Assembly (NCBI GenBank): GCA_900316385.1
Contig: ONCP01000016.1
Location: forward strand, 1-64,000
Length of the DNA: 64,000 nt
Direction: 5' to 3'
Origin: an uncultured Eubacteriales bacterium
GTDB lineage: Bacteria; Bacillota; Clostridia; Oscillospirales; Acutalibacteraceae
Shown: in pieces, positions 27,201 through 33,062 of the stretch
Position numbering within the stretch: position 1 is the stretch's first letter
How the letters are laid out: the number at the start of each line of letters is the position of its first letter
The notes under the pieces: model-generated
Database searches by the model: none
What the model saw: only the letters and a program-made list of their open reading frames with translations
Told to the model about the DNA's origin: nothing
Position numbers and translations under genes: made by a program

Positions 27201-27533
27201 GATCGTCTCGTATAAATAAGCGGACTTGAGGCTCGTTAAGTTCTTGAAGGCTCCTTCGCCGATGGTCTTGATTGGCTTGTTGGTAGTTATCTTCTTGATC
27301 TCCGAGCGGTAGTTATCCCACGGATATTTACCGTTGGAATCCGCCTCAATGGTCGATCCGCCGTAGCTCAGAATGCTGAGCTCCTTCGTATCAAGATAAT
27401 AAAGATACTCGCAGTCTCCTACTTTACCGTGATAAACTCCCGCCGCGTTCGCGGCAATAGGAAGCACGGCGAACACGCTCAAAAGCATTATCGCCGACAG
27501 GAAGATACTGAGTGATTTTTTTGCGATTGACAT
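24282..27533 (-). CDS. BspA-type leucine-rich-repeat surface protein with tandem Ig-like modules
   Basis: A 1083-residue secreted protein. The signal peptide ends near ANAAG. Residues about 80-330 are BspA/LRR_5 repeats (IGEGAFKNLTSLKSAYL, IGTSAFQGCTSLETVTLPASL and similar, some seven units). Next come five modules of about 85 residues sharing a WYxxTD...Y.ATV.L.A..GY.F pattern. A KTFTGKALTQKLTVKDG...GNYEGT module follows, then a very Lys-rich Ig-like end. No LPXTG or membrane anchor is visible; the basic tail may bind the cell wall. Such proteins act in adhesion in other bacteria. ATG 27533 follows AAAAGGGGG; an upstream in-frame ATG lacks a ribosome binding site. Confidence 0.88.
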   Translation of the reverse strand: MSIAKKSLSIFLSAIMLLSVFAVLPIAANAAGVYHGKVGDCEYLYYLDTKELSILSYGGSTIEADSNGKYPWDNYRSEIKKITTNKPIKTIGEGAFKNLTSLKSAYLYETIETIGTSAFQGCTSLETVTLPASLKTLGTSAFEESGLKSITIPAYVTKIGNRAFHSCYDLASVTMPDSLTEIGDRAFYRCSALEKITLPASLKTIGGSAFMFTGLKSLILPDSVTTINRYAFSSCDALERVTLSKSLTQINDNAFSTCLNLTKVNIPDGINVRIDSRAFVNTGVKSVYIPDGVVQLGYHSFGYEYDSSSNDVAVKDYKIITQKGTAADTYAKNNGITVAYEELVSSADFQVDAPLVEVTPDFTVDSPQSSKFSTTVLWYCESTDTNMKETDVFENDEKYSVTIVLTAKDGYRFEQNGEKSSVVGTVNGKKADVRVQDGYGQGKQIVVKYVFPTTGYNVIFKVAFSDITPPEFGNKPSFTYKTSTEGISVSGNKVEWYCVTDDKVLGSGDQFEAGKTYAARLTLTANAGYQFGKMQDGSSYVVATIGTAAVRAEVLSGYDPKKTIRVTREYPEISDANVISNVAITDFVEPVVGENPSYKATANNNTQIDSVSWYNLTDGQAMTSAGVFAYNKQYKATVYLSANEDYFFAVKDGKPNITVTVNGTEATVTKIYGETPAEKVCADISYVPQTAVVSELDVTDVAEPVVGESPVFTANASYGTVTEVSWYNVTDDKVMGLADTFEYEKEYKATVSVESGQGYKFAGTAETPEVTVSINGQETEAFEMFDSPKQYIVAEASFTTPAPPETITFMAFLVDAPVPGNHPVFTALLPPDIDAYSFEWIDVETGTKLTESDTYVLGKEYKLIIDLDAKAGTQFSVYGVTVMINGKKTVTTVKSEDLLTTEITFTAQEPIKNIGKCKVTGIKAKTFTGKALTQKLTVKDGTTELIKDVDYTVTYKNNKNAGKATVIIKGIGNYEGTINRTFKIAKANNPVKVKIASKTVKLKTVKKKNVTVTALSVKKAQGKKAFKKLSGEKKITVNSKTGKLTVKKGTKKGAYKIKIKITVKDTSNYKSKTITKTVKIIVK

Positions 27534-27548
27534 ATAAACGCCCCCTTT

Positions 27549-27607
27549 TAGGCATAGTCTGCCTATTATCTCCTTCTCATTATAGCACGCAAAGACCTTC
27601 CCCGCAA
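27549..27607 (-). promoter_or_regulatory. Promoter and palindrome upstream of the LRR gene
   Basis: Minus-strand TTGCGG (27607-27602), 17-bp spacer, TATAAT (27584-27579). Between promoter and start lies the palindrome TAGGCA (27549-27554) / TGCCTA (27560-27565), a possible operator or leader hairpin. Confidence 0.6.
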
Positions 27608-27659
27608 TATCCAAAAGAGTATTTTTTGTTGTTTTCACATCCGACTCGGCGCGGCATGG

Positions 27660-28013
27660 AAGAACTGATTAAACATTAAATATGAAATATGAAACATGAT
27701 GGTCGAGCCATTAATATCATTAAACATTAAATATTAAACATGAAACATGATGGTCGTGTTCATAAGTCGGATTTATTCAAAAATCGGTGCCCGAACTATT
27801 GATAATTGATGTAATTCTGTTAGAGAGAAACAGTCGATTCATCTAACGTAAAGGTAAAGGCAGACTACTTGGCTCCCCCACTGGGGGAGCTGTCGCCGAC
27901 AGGCGACTGAGGGGGTGTAGCGGAGCGGTGACTGTGAACTGCATTTTGTCTCCCGACCGAAATGTTTAATGTTTAATTTTTAATGTTTAATGAAAAAGGA
28001 GCTTCGCTCCTCT
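27660..28013 (+). repeat. Family A repeat element, copy 3 (with hairpin insert)
   Basis: Arms of ATTAAAC/ATGAAAT 7-bp units; core AAATCGGTGCCCGA (27781-27794). The right half of the core is replaced by a segment with two strong hairpins, GCTCCCCCA/TGGGGGAGC and GTCGCC/GGCGAC, then CTCCCGACC and TTTAATG units. It ends in GGAGC-TTC-GCTCC-TCTTT, a terminator-like hairpin. The AT-rich stretch 28014-28157 shows nothing else. Confidence 0.8.
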
Positions 28014-28157
28014 TTGTCGACTTGCACAGTTTTTGACAGTAAAACTGTTAAAGCCTCACAAAATTTCGAATTTTTCCAAAAAAATAGCTCTAAAAGGTAC
28101 AAAAAATTTAAAAGTGGAGTTGAACAGCCTCGAATATTGTGATAAAATAACACCTAT

Positions 28158-28195
28158 AATGTGATTCTATATATAATACAATGTGATTCTATATA
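28158..28195 (+). promoter_or_regulatory. 16-bp direct repeat upstream of the AraC remnant
   Basis: AATGTGATTCTATATA occurs at 28158-28173 and again at 28180-28195, a 22-bp period (about two helical turns). Spaced direct repeats of this kind are typical of AraC-family operators. Confidence 0.5.
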
Positions 28196-28239
28196 CAAAT
28201 GTATTATCTTTAATATTATTTTTTATTTAGAGGTAAAAA

Positions 28240-28683
28240 TTGACTGCTAAAGAAAAAAAACAAGCCAAAAACCTGACTCCCGAACGTATCGAGAGCGAAG
28301 GAGAGCACCTTGAAATAATATTACCGAACGGCTCGGGAAGGATCACAGCGTTCCACCCCTTTAAAAGCCTTCAGATCCTGTGTTACGAGCTGCGTTCGCC
28401 CGAAATACCCGATTTATGGGAGCTCGGCTTCCGCAGAGGCGGCAACAGCAGGTATTTCAGAACCCTTGTGTGCAGAAAGGGACGCTGCGAGTTCTCGGTA
28501 AACGGCACGACAAAGCCCCTGCGCTTCGGACAGGCGGAGGCGATGCTTCGCTCCACGGATCTGTCGGTGTGCAAGATCACCGAGCTGACGGGCTACTCAA
28601 AGCAGACGAAATTTACTATCGCGTTCAAAAACTACTTCGGGACAACTCCTCTTAAATACAGAGGTCTTACCCGAGCTCAATAA
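28240..28683 (+). pseudogene. AraC-family regulator with internal deletion
   Basis: A 147-codon frame with a TTG start after AGAGGT. Residues 1-85 resemble the N-terminal part of Firmicute AraC regulators (ERIESEGEHLEIILPNGSG, then VCRKGRCEFSVNG). The sequence then jumps to the second helix-turn-helix of the AraC domain: AEAMLRSTDLSVCKITELTGYSKQTKFTIAFKNYFGTTPLKYR. Full-length relatives are about 300-330 residues, so roughly 180 residues (most of the sensor plus the first helix-turn-helix) are missing without loss of frame. It is probably non-functional, or at most a dominant-negative fragment. Confidence 0.6.
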
Positions 28684-28717
28684 TCGATTCGCGTTACAAA
28701 TTATCAGGAGGTAAATT

Positions 28718-31384
28718 ATGAAAACTCTAAAAAAACCGATGTCATTTTTGCTCTTCGCGACTATGCTGATCAGCGTGCTCTGCGCCGCGCCGTTCAACGT
28801 TTTCGCGGCGACGACGCATAATGTAAGCACTGTGCAGGAGCTTTCCGACGCTTGCGACGCGATCAATCAGAGCGGCGGAAAACACACGATCAGCCTGACA
28901 GACGACATAAACGGTGTTGTGTCTATTGTAATAACCAACAGCGACGCTGTCGTTACCGTTATCGGCAACGGTCACACCTTGACGTCAACAGATTCGGCTG
29001 TTTATGTTTCCAACGGCGCGACCGTGAACCTCGGCGACGGAAATTCAGCTCTGACGCTTACCAGTAATGATAATAACGATAACCCGGGTATTATTTATGT
29101 ATTGGATAACGGTGTTTGCAATATGTATAACAATGTTACCGTTTGTGATCATAAGGGAAACAACTACTTCGGCGGCGGAGTAACTGTTCAAAGCGGCACT
29201 TTCAATATGCGCGGCGGCACAATCGACAACTGCGGTATTGAGGGCGGTTCTGTTTGCTACGGCGGAGGCGTCGCGGTCATAAACGGCGGCATCTTTACTA
29301 TGGACGGCGGTACGATTTCAAACTGCTACGCGACTTCTGATTATATCGATTATTATGATTCAAGCCGTTGTATTTCCGCTATGGGCGGCGGCGTGTTTGT
29401 TACAAACGGCTCAACCTTTACTATGGACGGCGGTACAATAACAGGCTGCGAGGCTACCAATTTCGGCGGCGGCGTGGCAATAGTTTCAGCCGATAGTTTC
29501 GCTGGTAATTATAGTGAATATAGAGTAGATGGCATGGGAAATATAAAGAGTACAGCTACCATAAACAGCGGTACTATCAGCTCGAATGAAGCAGGCAACG
29601 GAGCGGGCGTTTTTGCTTCAGGTTATTTTTACTCTTTTGCCGCCCCATTTGGCAGCTATAATTCTTCGGGAATAGGCGTAACAAATCACCCCGGGCTCTA
29701 TATCAACGGCGGCGAGATTTCATCGAACACAGCGGATGATATGGGCGGAGGAGTTCTTATCGCTATGCTGAGAGCCAGTATAAAAGCTCAGATTCACAAC
29801 GCGGTTATTAAAGATAACAATGCCGACAGCGGAGCGGGTATCGAAAACTTTCGTTACTGGACTCAGATGGACATCGACGGTTGTACAATTACGGGCAACG
29901 AAGCTGTAACAAACGGCGGCGGAGTTTTGGCTTCCAGCAATTCTTCAAACGGATATACAAAAATAAAAGACACCGTGATCGAGGACAACACCTCGGGTGC
30001 CAGAGGCGCGGGCGTTTACTATGACGGTAGCTCTCAGCTCAAAATCTCAGGCAAGAACATAATTAAGGGTAACACATTTAACGGTAAGAAAAACAACCTG
30101 AATATACTCAGCAGATCAAAACCCGTATATGTTATCGGTGACCTCACAGGTTCACAGATTGGACTCTCCGACCCGACGCTCTGGGACGACAATATGGAAG
30201 ATACAGATACAAACGCTGTTTCTACCGATTACCTCACAAGCGGCTACAAGTCCAACAACGCCTCGCTTGACCCTTTGGGCGCTTTCTTTTCTGACCACGA
30301 GAGCTGGTATCCCGATTTTTCTAACATCAACAATAACGAGGTCCGCCTCGTACGCAAGACATATGACGTAAACTATCACATCAACAACGCCGATAAGGAC
30401 GATATTTACGCTGACGAAATCTTTACTCCCTACATCACTAACCACGAGGTAAAGGACGGCAAAACAATAGAGGAGTTCCACAACATTCCCCAGCTTAAAG
30501 ACCCCGACGGATATGTGTTCAAGGGCTGGTACTACGATCGGGACAACACCAACGACAACAATCCGATAGTATTCGGCGAGACATATGATTCACAGGACAT
30601 TTATAAAGGATATCATAAGAACATCGACATCTACGCCCACTGGGAAAAGGTTGACAAAATCGAGCAGGAAAAGGCACTTGACGAAAAAGACCTCCCTAAC
30701 GAAATGAAGGGCGATGACGGAAAATACTACTACTCAAGCTTCGGGCTGTTCGGAGTTCAGCTCCGTCCCGATCGTTGGATTGACGAGAACACAACTGTCA
30801 GAGAAAACGGCGGTCTGCGCTTTGCTACCTCTATCGGAGAGGAATTGCTCAGAGATATTGACGAGCTGTCAACCAAAAAGGTAGTCAGCGAGCAGGGCTA
30901 TGAACACAATGTCGAGTACGGATTTGTTACCGCTTCCCAGTATATTACCGACACCATCGTAAATGACCCGACATTCAACATCAACAAAGCTACCTACAAG
31001 CTCCAGTACAAGGGTACTGACGTAAACGGCGTCAACACAACAGTAAAGGAAAGAAGCGCAAACAACTTCAACTATGTCACCAACGTCGACTGCACCTCAA
31101 CGCAGAAGGGCTACGGCGGAAACCCGAATATCACTATGGATCACCGTAACTGCAACAAATACCGTCTCGCGACTTTTGTAGTAACATATGATACTCCCGA
31201 GGATTTCGAAAAGAACTACCAGAAAGAGGTCATTGCCCGAGCTTACATGCGTTACTATGACGCGAACGGCTTGCTCAGAACCTTCTACAACGACTATGGC
31301 GGAACCTGCGTCTACGGCGGATGCAGCATCAGCTATGACGGCGCGGAAAAGCTGTTCGTTGACAACGACACCGCGAAGAGGTAA
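28718..31384 (+). CDS. Secreted beta-helix surface protein with InlB-like repeat and shared C-terminal domain
   Basis: An 888-residue extracellular protein. Signal peptide 1-30 (FAATT). Residues about 40-470 form right-handed beta-helix repeats with Gly/Asn-rich turns (GGGVTVQSGTFNMRGGTIDNC, GGGVFVTNGSTFTMDGGTITGC). An InlB/Listeria-Bacteroides-type segment (about 550-650) ends in FKGWYYD and IDIYAHWEKV. The last 218 residues are a domain that recurs in the surface protein at 38.6-41.2 kb (FGVQLR, GLRFATSI, VEYGFVT, ARAYMRYYDANGLLRT). No sorting motif or anchor is seen. It is followed 10 bp later by a 48-residue peptide gene. Confidence 0.87.
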   Translation: MKTLKKPMSFLLFATMLISVLCAAPFNVFAATTHNVSTVQELSDACDAINQSGGKHTISLTDDINGVVSIVITNSDAVVTVIGNGHTLTSTDSAVYVSNGATVNLGDGNSALTLTSNDNNDNPGIIYVLDNGVCNMYNNVTVCDHKGNNYFGGGVTVQSGTFNMRGGTIDNCGIEGGSVCYGGGVAVINGGIFTMDGGTISNCYATSDYIDYYDSSRCISAMGGGVFVTNGSTFTMDGGTITGCEATNFGGGVAIVSADSFAGNYSEYRVDGMGNIKSTATINSGTISSNEAGNGAGVFASGYFYSFAAPFGSYNSSGIGVTNHPGLYINGGEISSNTADDMGGGVLIAMLRASIKAQIHNAVIKDNNADSGAGIENFRYWTQMDIDGCTITGNEAVTNGGGVLASSNSSNGYTKIKDTVIEDNTSGARGAGVYYDGSSQLKISGKNIIKGNTFNGKKNNLNILSRSKPVYVIGDLTGSQIGLSDPTLWDDNMEDTDTNAVSTDYLTSGYKSNNASLDPLGAFFSDHESWYPDFSNINNNEVRLVRKTYDVNYHINNADKDDIYADEIFTPYITNHEVKDGKTIEEFHNIPQLKDPDGYVFKGWYYDRDNTNDNNPIVFGETYDSQDIYKGYHKNIDIYAHWEKVDKIEQEKALDEKDLPNEMKGDDGKYYYSSFGLFGVQLRPDRWIDENTTVRENGGLRFATSIGEELLRDIDELSTKKVVSEQGYEHNVEYGFVTASQYITDTIVNDPTFNINKATYKLQYKGTDVNGVNTTVKERSANNFNYVTNVDCTSTQKGYGGNPNITMDHRNCNKYRLATFVVTYDTPEDFEKNYQKEVIARAYMRYYDANGLLRTFYNDYGGTCVYGGCSISYDGAEKLFVDNDTAKR

Positions 31385-31394
31385 GGAGGATATT

Positions 31395-31541
31395 ATGAAA
31401 AAAGAATATACAACTCCAAAAATCACTGTCGATCTGCTGATGAAAACAGACGCGCTTATGGCTTCCTTTGAGACGGACAACAGTTACGCCAAATCAAGGA
31501 GCATATTCAATGACGATTTCACCGTTGATGATATTTTGTAA
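31395..31541 (+). CDS. Small 48-residue peptide, beta-helix-associated
   Basis: ATG 31395 follows AGGAGGA. The peptide starts KKEYTTPKITVDLL and continues with TDALMAS..TDN and DDFTVDDIL. It has no signal peptide and is acidic at the end. A clear relative (52 residues, Y..P..., PDALAGS..ADN, DFDFSQI) sits next to the other beta-helix protein at 41.2 kb. The Y..P motif near the start resembles leaders of lasso-type RiPP precursors, but no processing enzymes are nearby. Function unknown. Confidence 0.75.
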   Translation: MKKEYTTPKITVDLLMKTDALMASFETDNSYAKSRSIFNDDFTVDDIL

Positions 31542-31544
31542 TCT

Positions 31545-32363
31545 ATGAACGAATATGATGTAATGCCGAACAGAGCCGAGCGGTTTGTGATAAAAATTGA
31601 TGATTTCAAGCAGTCTATGGGACTGTGGTACTCACTGTTCGCTCAACGGATTTTGCCGTTTTTGCTGTTTATTCTTCCCGTTAACGTTGTTCTCGGACGA
31701 ATAAACAGATATCTGATGACATATTACTTTCCGCAGGTCAATCTCAACGGTTCGATCCTGCTCGTCGAGTGGATCGCCGCAATGCTCGCGTTTCTCGCGT
31801 TCGCGGTGTTCCTTCCCAAGGCGGCGACTGCCGTTGAGTTCGTTCTCGGCTTCGGCTATCTCTTCCTCGCGTTTCGACATCATCTTTTCAATTCTCTGCT
31901 CGGCTATGCCGTTCTCATCGCGATGACGATCTTTCTCGCATTCAAGCTTGTGTTTCTCGCCTTTGAGATCGTTCGTCTCAAGGCGTTCGCGGGCGACAAA
32001 AAGAATAATATCGAGCGCGACGAGAGCGGAAGGGTCGTAAGAGCGACGACGGACAGCATTGCTTTCTCCGAGAATCAGCAGGACGAAAGCTACGAGCTGA
32101 GCGAAAGCGGCAAAGCCGTAGTCGCTGAAAACGAGCTGTTCTTCGCGGATAACGCGGATGACTACGAGCTGAGCGAAAGCGGCAAAGCCGCAGTAGCCGA
32201 TAACGAGCTGTTCTTTGCGGACAACACGGATGACTACGAGCTGAGCGAAAGCGGCAGAGCCGTAGTGGAAAGCAACGAGGAGTTTTTCCTCGCGAACGAA
32301 GTAAGCAATCCCGATTTCTTAAGCTCCGAGGTTCCGACGGACGACGACTTTTTCTTCGGCTGA
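31545..32363 (+). CDS. Membrane protein with C-terminal 22-residue tandem repeats
   Basis: A 272-residue protein. The N-terminal 30 residues are soluble, followed by about four hydrophobic segments (roughly 33-155), then an acidic tail. The tail has three tandem repeats of about 22-24 residues built on DYELSESGKAVVADNELFFADN, and ends DDDFFFG. It lies three bases after the small peptide stop, so it is in the same operon as the beta-helix protein. No family recognised; the tail may bind a partner on one side of the membrane. Confidence 0.75.
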   Translation: MNEYDVMPNRAERFVIKIDDFKQSMGLWYSLFAQRILPFLLFILPVNVVLGRINRYLMTYYFPQVNLNGSILLVEWIAAMLAFLAFAVFLPKAATAVEFVLGFGYLFLAFRHHLFNSLLGYAVLIAMTIFLAFKLVFLAFEIVRLKAFAGDKKNNIERDESGRVVRATTDSIAFSENQQDESYELSESGKAVVAENELFFADNADDYELSESGKAAVADNELFFADNTDDYELSESGRAVVESNEEFFLANEVSNPDFLSSEVPTDDDFFFG

Positions 32364-32380
32364 TAATAACCAAGAATATT

Positions 32381-32408
32381 AAGGCACCCGATCGGGTGCC
32401 TTAATTCT
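32381..32408 (+). terminator. Perfect palindromic terminator
   Basis: AAGGCACCCG-AT-CGGGTGCCTT (32381-32402) followed by AATTCTTT. It resembles the tRNA-Leu terminator hairpin at 32905-32926. Confidence 0.75.
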
Positions 32409-32411
32409 TTG

Positions 32412-32425
32412 GTGCAGGTAACATA
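32412..32425 (-). repeat. Fragment of the tRNA-Leu 3' end (direct repeat)
   Basis: TGGTGCAGGTAACA is identical to 32932-32945, the 3' terminus of tRNA-Leu including CCA, in the same orientation and again next to a similar hairpin. This is an att-like duplication. Confidence 0.6.
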
Positions 32426-32458
32426 TGCTCCATCAGTCCAATAAGTTACGTTTCGCCT

Positions 32459-32674
32459 GTTGCGGTGTAGCGTTGCGACCGCCGCCAGTGGCGGAGTAAG
32501 GGAGCAAAAGCGCTCTCCAAAATAAGGAGTTGAAGGGCAGCGCACCCGGCTGTCCGCGCAACGACTATATTTTGGCGAGAAGGCGGCGCTACAAGTTTCA
32601 TCAACTCTCCTCGCTAAAATTGACCCACCGGGTCAATTTTTTTACGCTCGGCTTCAAGTCCTGTTACCTGCATT
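32459..32674 (+). repeat. Structured 215-bp unit, tandem copy 1 (candidate ncRNA)
   Basis: Begins GTTGCGGTGTAGCG. Nested pairings TGTAGCG/CGCTACA and TTGCG/CGCAA enclose CCGCC/GGCGG and GGAGC/GCTC hairpins. It ends with an intrinsic terminator, AAATTGACCC (32617-32626) / GGGTCAATTT (32630-32639) plus a T-run, and then a 20-bp piece of tRNA-Leu in opposite orientation. No coding frame is convincing. Confidence 0.65.
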
Positions 32675-32682
32675 ATTCGCTT

Positions 32683-32897
32683 GTTGCGGTGTAGCGTTGC
32701 GACCGCCGCCAGTGGCGGAGTAAGGGAGCAAAAGCGCTCTCCAAAATAAGGGTTGAAGGACAGCGCACCCGGCTGTCCGCGCAACGACTATATTTTGGTG
32801 AGAAGGCGGCGCTACAAGTTTCATCAACTCTCCTCGCTAAAATTGACCCACCGGGTCAATTTTTTTACGCTCGGCTTCAAGTCCTGTTACCTGCATT
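32683..32897 (+). repeat. Structured 215-bp unit, tandem copy 2 (candidate ncRNA)
   Basis: Near-identical to copy 1 (a few substitutions and one single-base deletion), with the same terminator at 32840-32866 and the same tRNA-Leu 3'-end piece (32876-32895). Confidence 0.65.
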
Positions 32898-32904
32898 AAA
32901 AAAA

Positions 32905-32926
32905 GAAAGCACCCGAGGGTGCTTTC
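32905..32926 (-). terminator. Terminator of tRNA-Leu
   Basis: On the minus strand GAAAGCACCC-TC-GGGTGCTTTC is followed by seven T residues. Confidence 0.9.
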
Positions 32927-32931
32927 CTGTT

Positions 32932-33018
32932 TGGTGCAGGTAACAGGACTTGAACCTGCATGAAATTGCTTTCACATGGACCTGAACCATGCGCGTCTGC
33001 CAATTCCGCCATACCTGC
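32932..33018 (-). tRNA. tRNA-Leu (anticodon CAG)
   Basis: 87 nt with encoded CCA. Acceptor GCAGGTA/TACCTGC, anticodon stem CATGG/CCATG with loop TTCAGGT (CAG), a long variable arm (TGAAAGCAATTTCA) typical of Leu, and T-loop TTCAAGT. It is transcribed from its own promoter at 33034-33062. Confidence 0.95.
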
Positions 33019-33023
33019 GTATT

Positions 33024-33062
33024 CAACTCGTCTATTATAACAAATAACAGACGAGTTGTCAA
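33024..33062 (-). promoter_or_regulatory. tRNA-Leu promoter inside a 10-bp inverted repeat
   Basis: Minus-strand TTGACA (33062-33057), 17-bp spacer, TATAAT (33039-33034). A perfect inverted repeat CAACTCGTCT (33024-33033) / AGACGAGTTG (33049-33058) brackets the -10. Confidence 0.85.

Noticed and set aside
24282..27533. LPXTG-anchored adhesin
   Set aside because: The C-terminus is a Lys-rich Ig-like domain without LPXTG motif, hydrophobic segment and charged tail; only a secreted, possibly wall-associated protein can be claimed.
32414..32545. Minus-strand frame of about 100 codons across the structured unit
   Set aside because: It shifts between repeat and surface-gene antisense sequence, has no ribosome binding site, and the second copy of the unit carries a single-base deletion that would break it.
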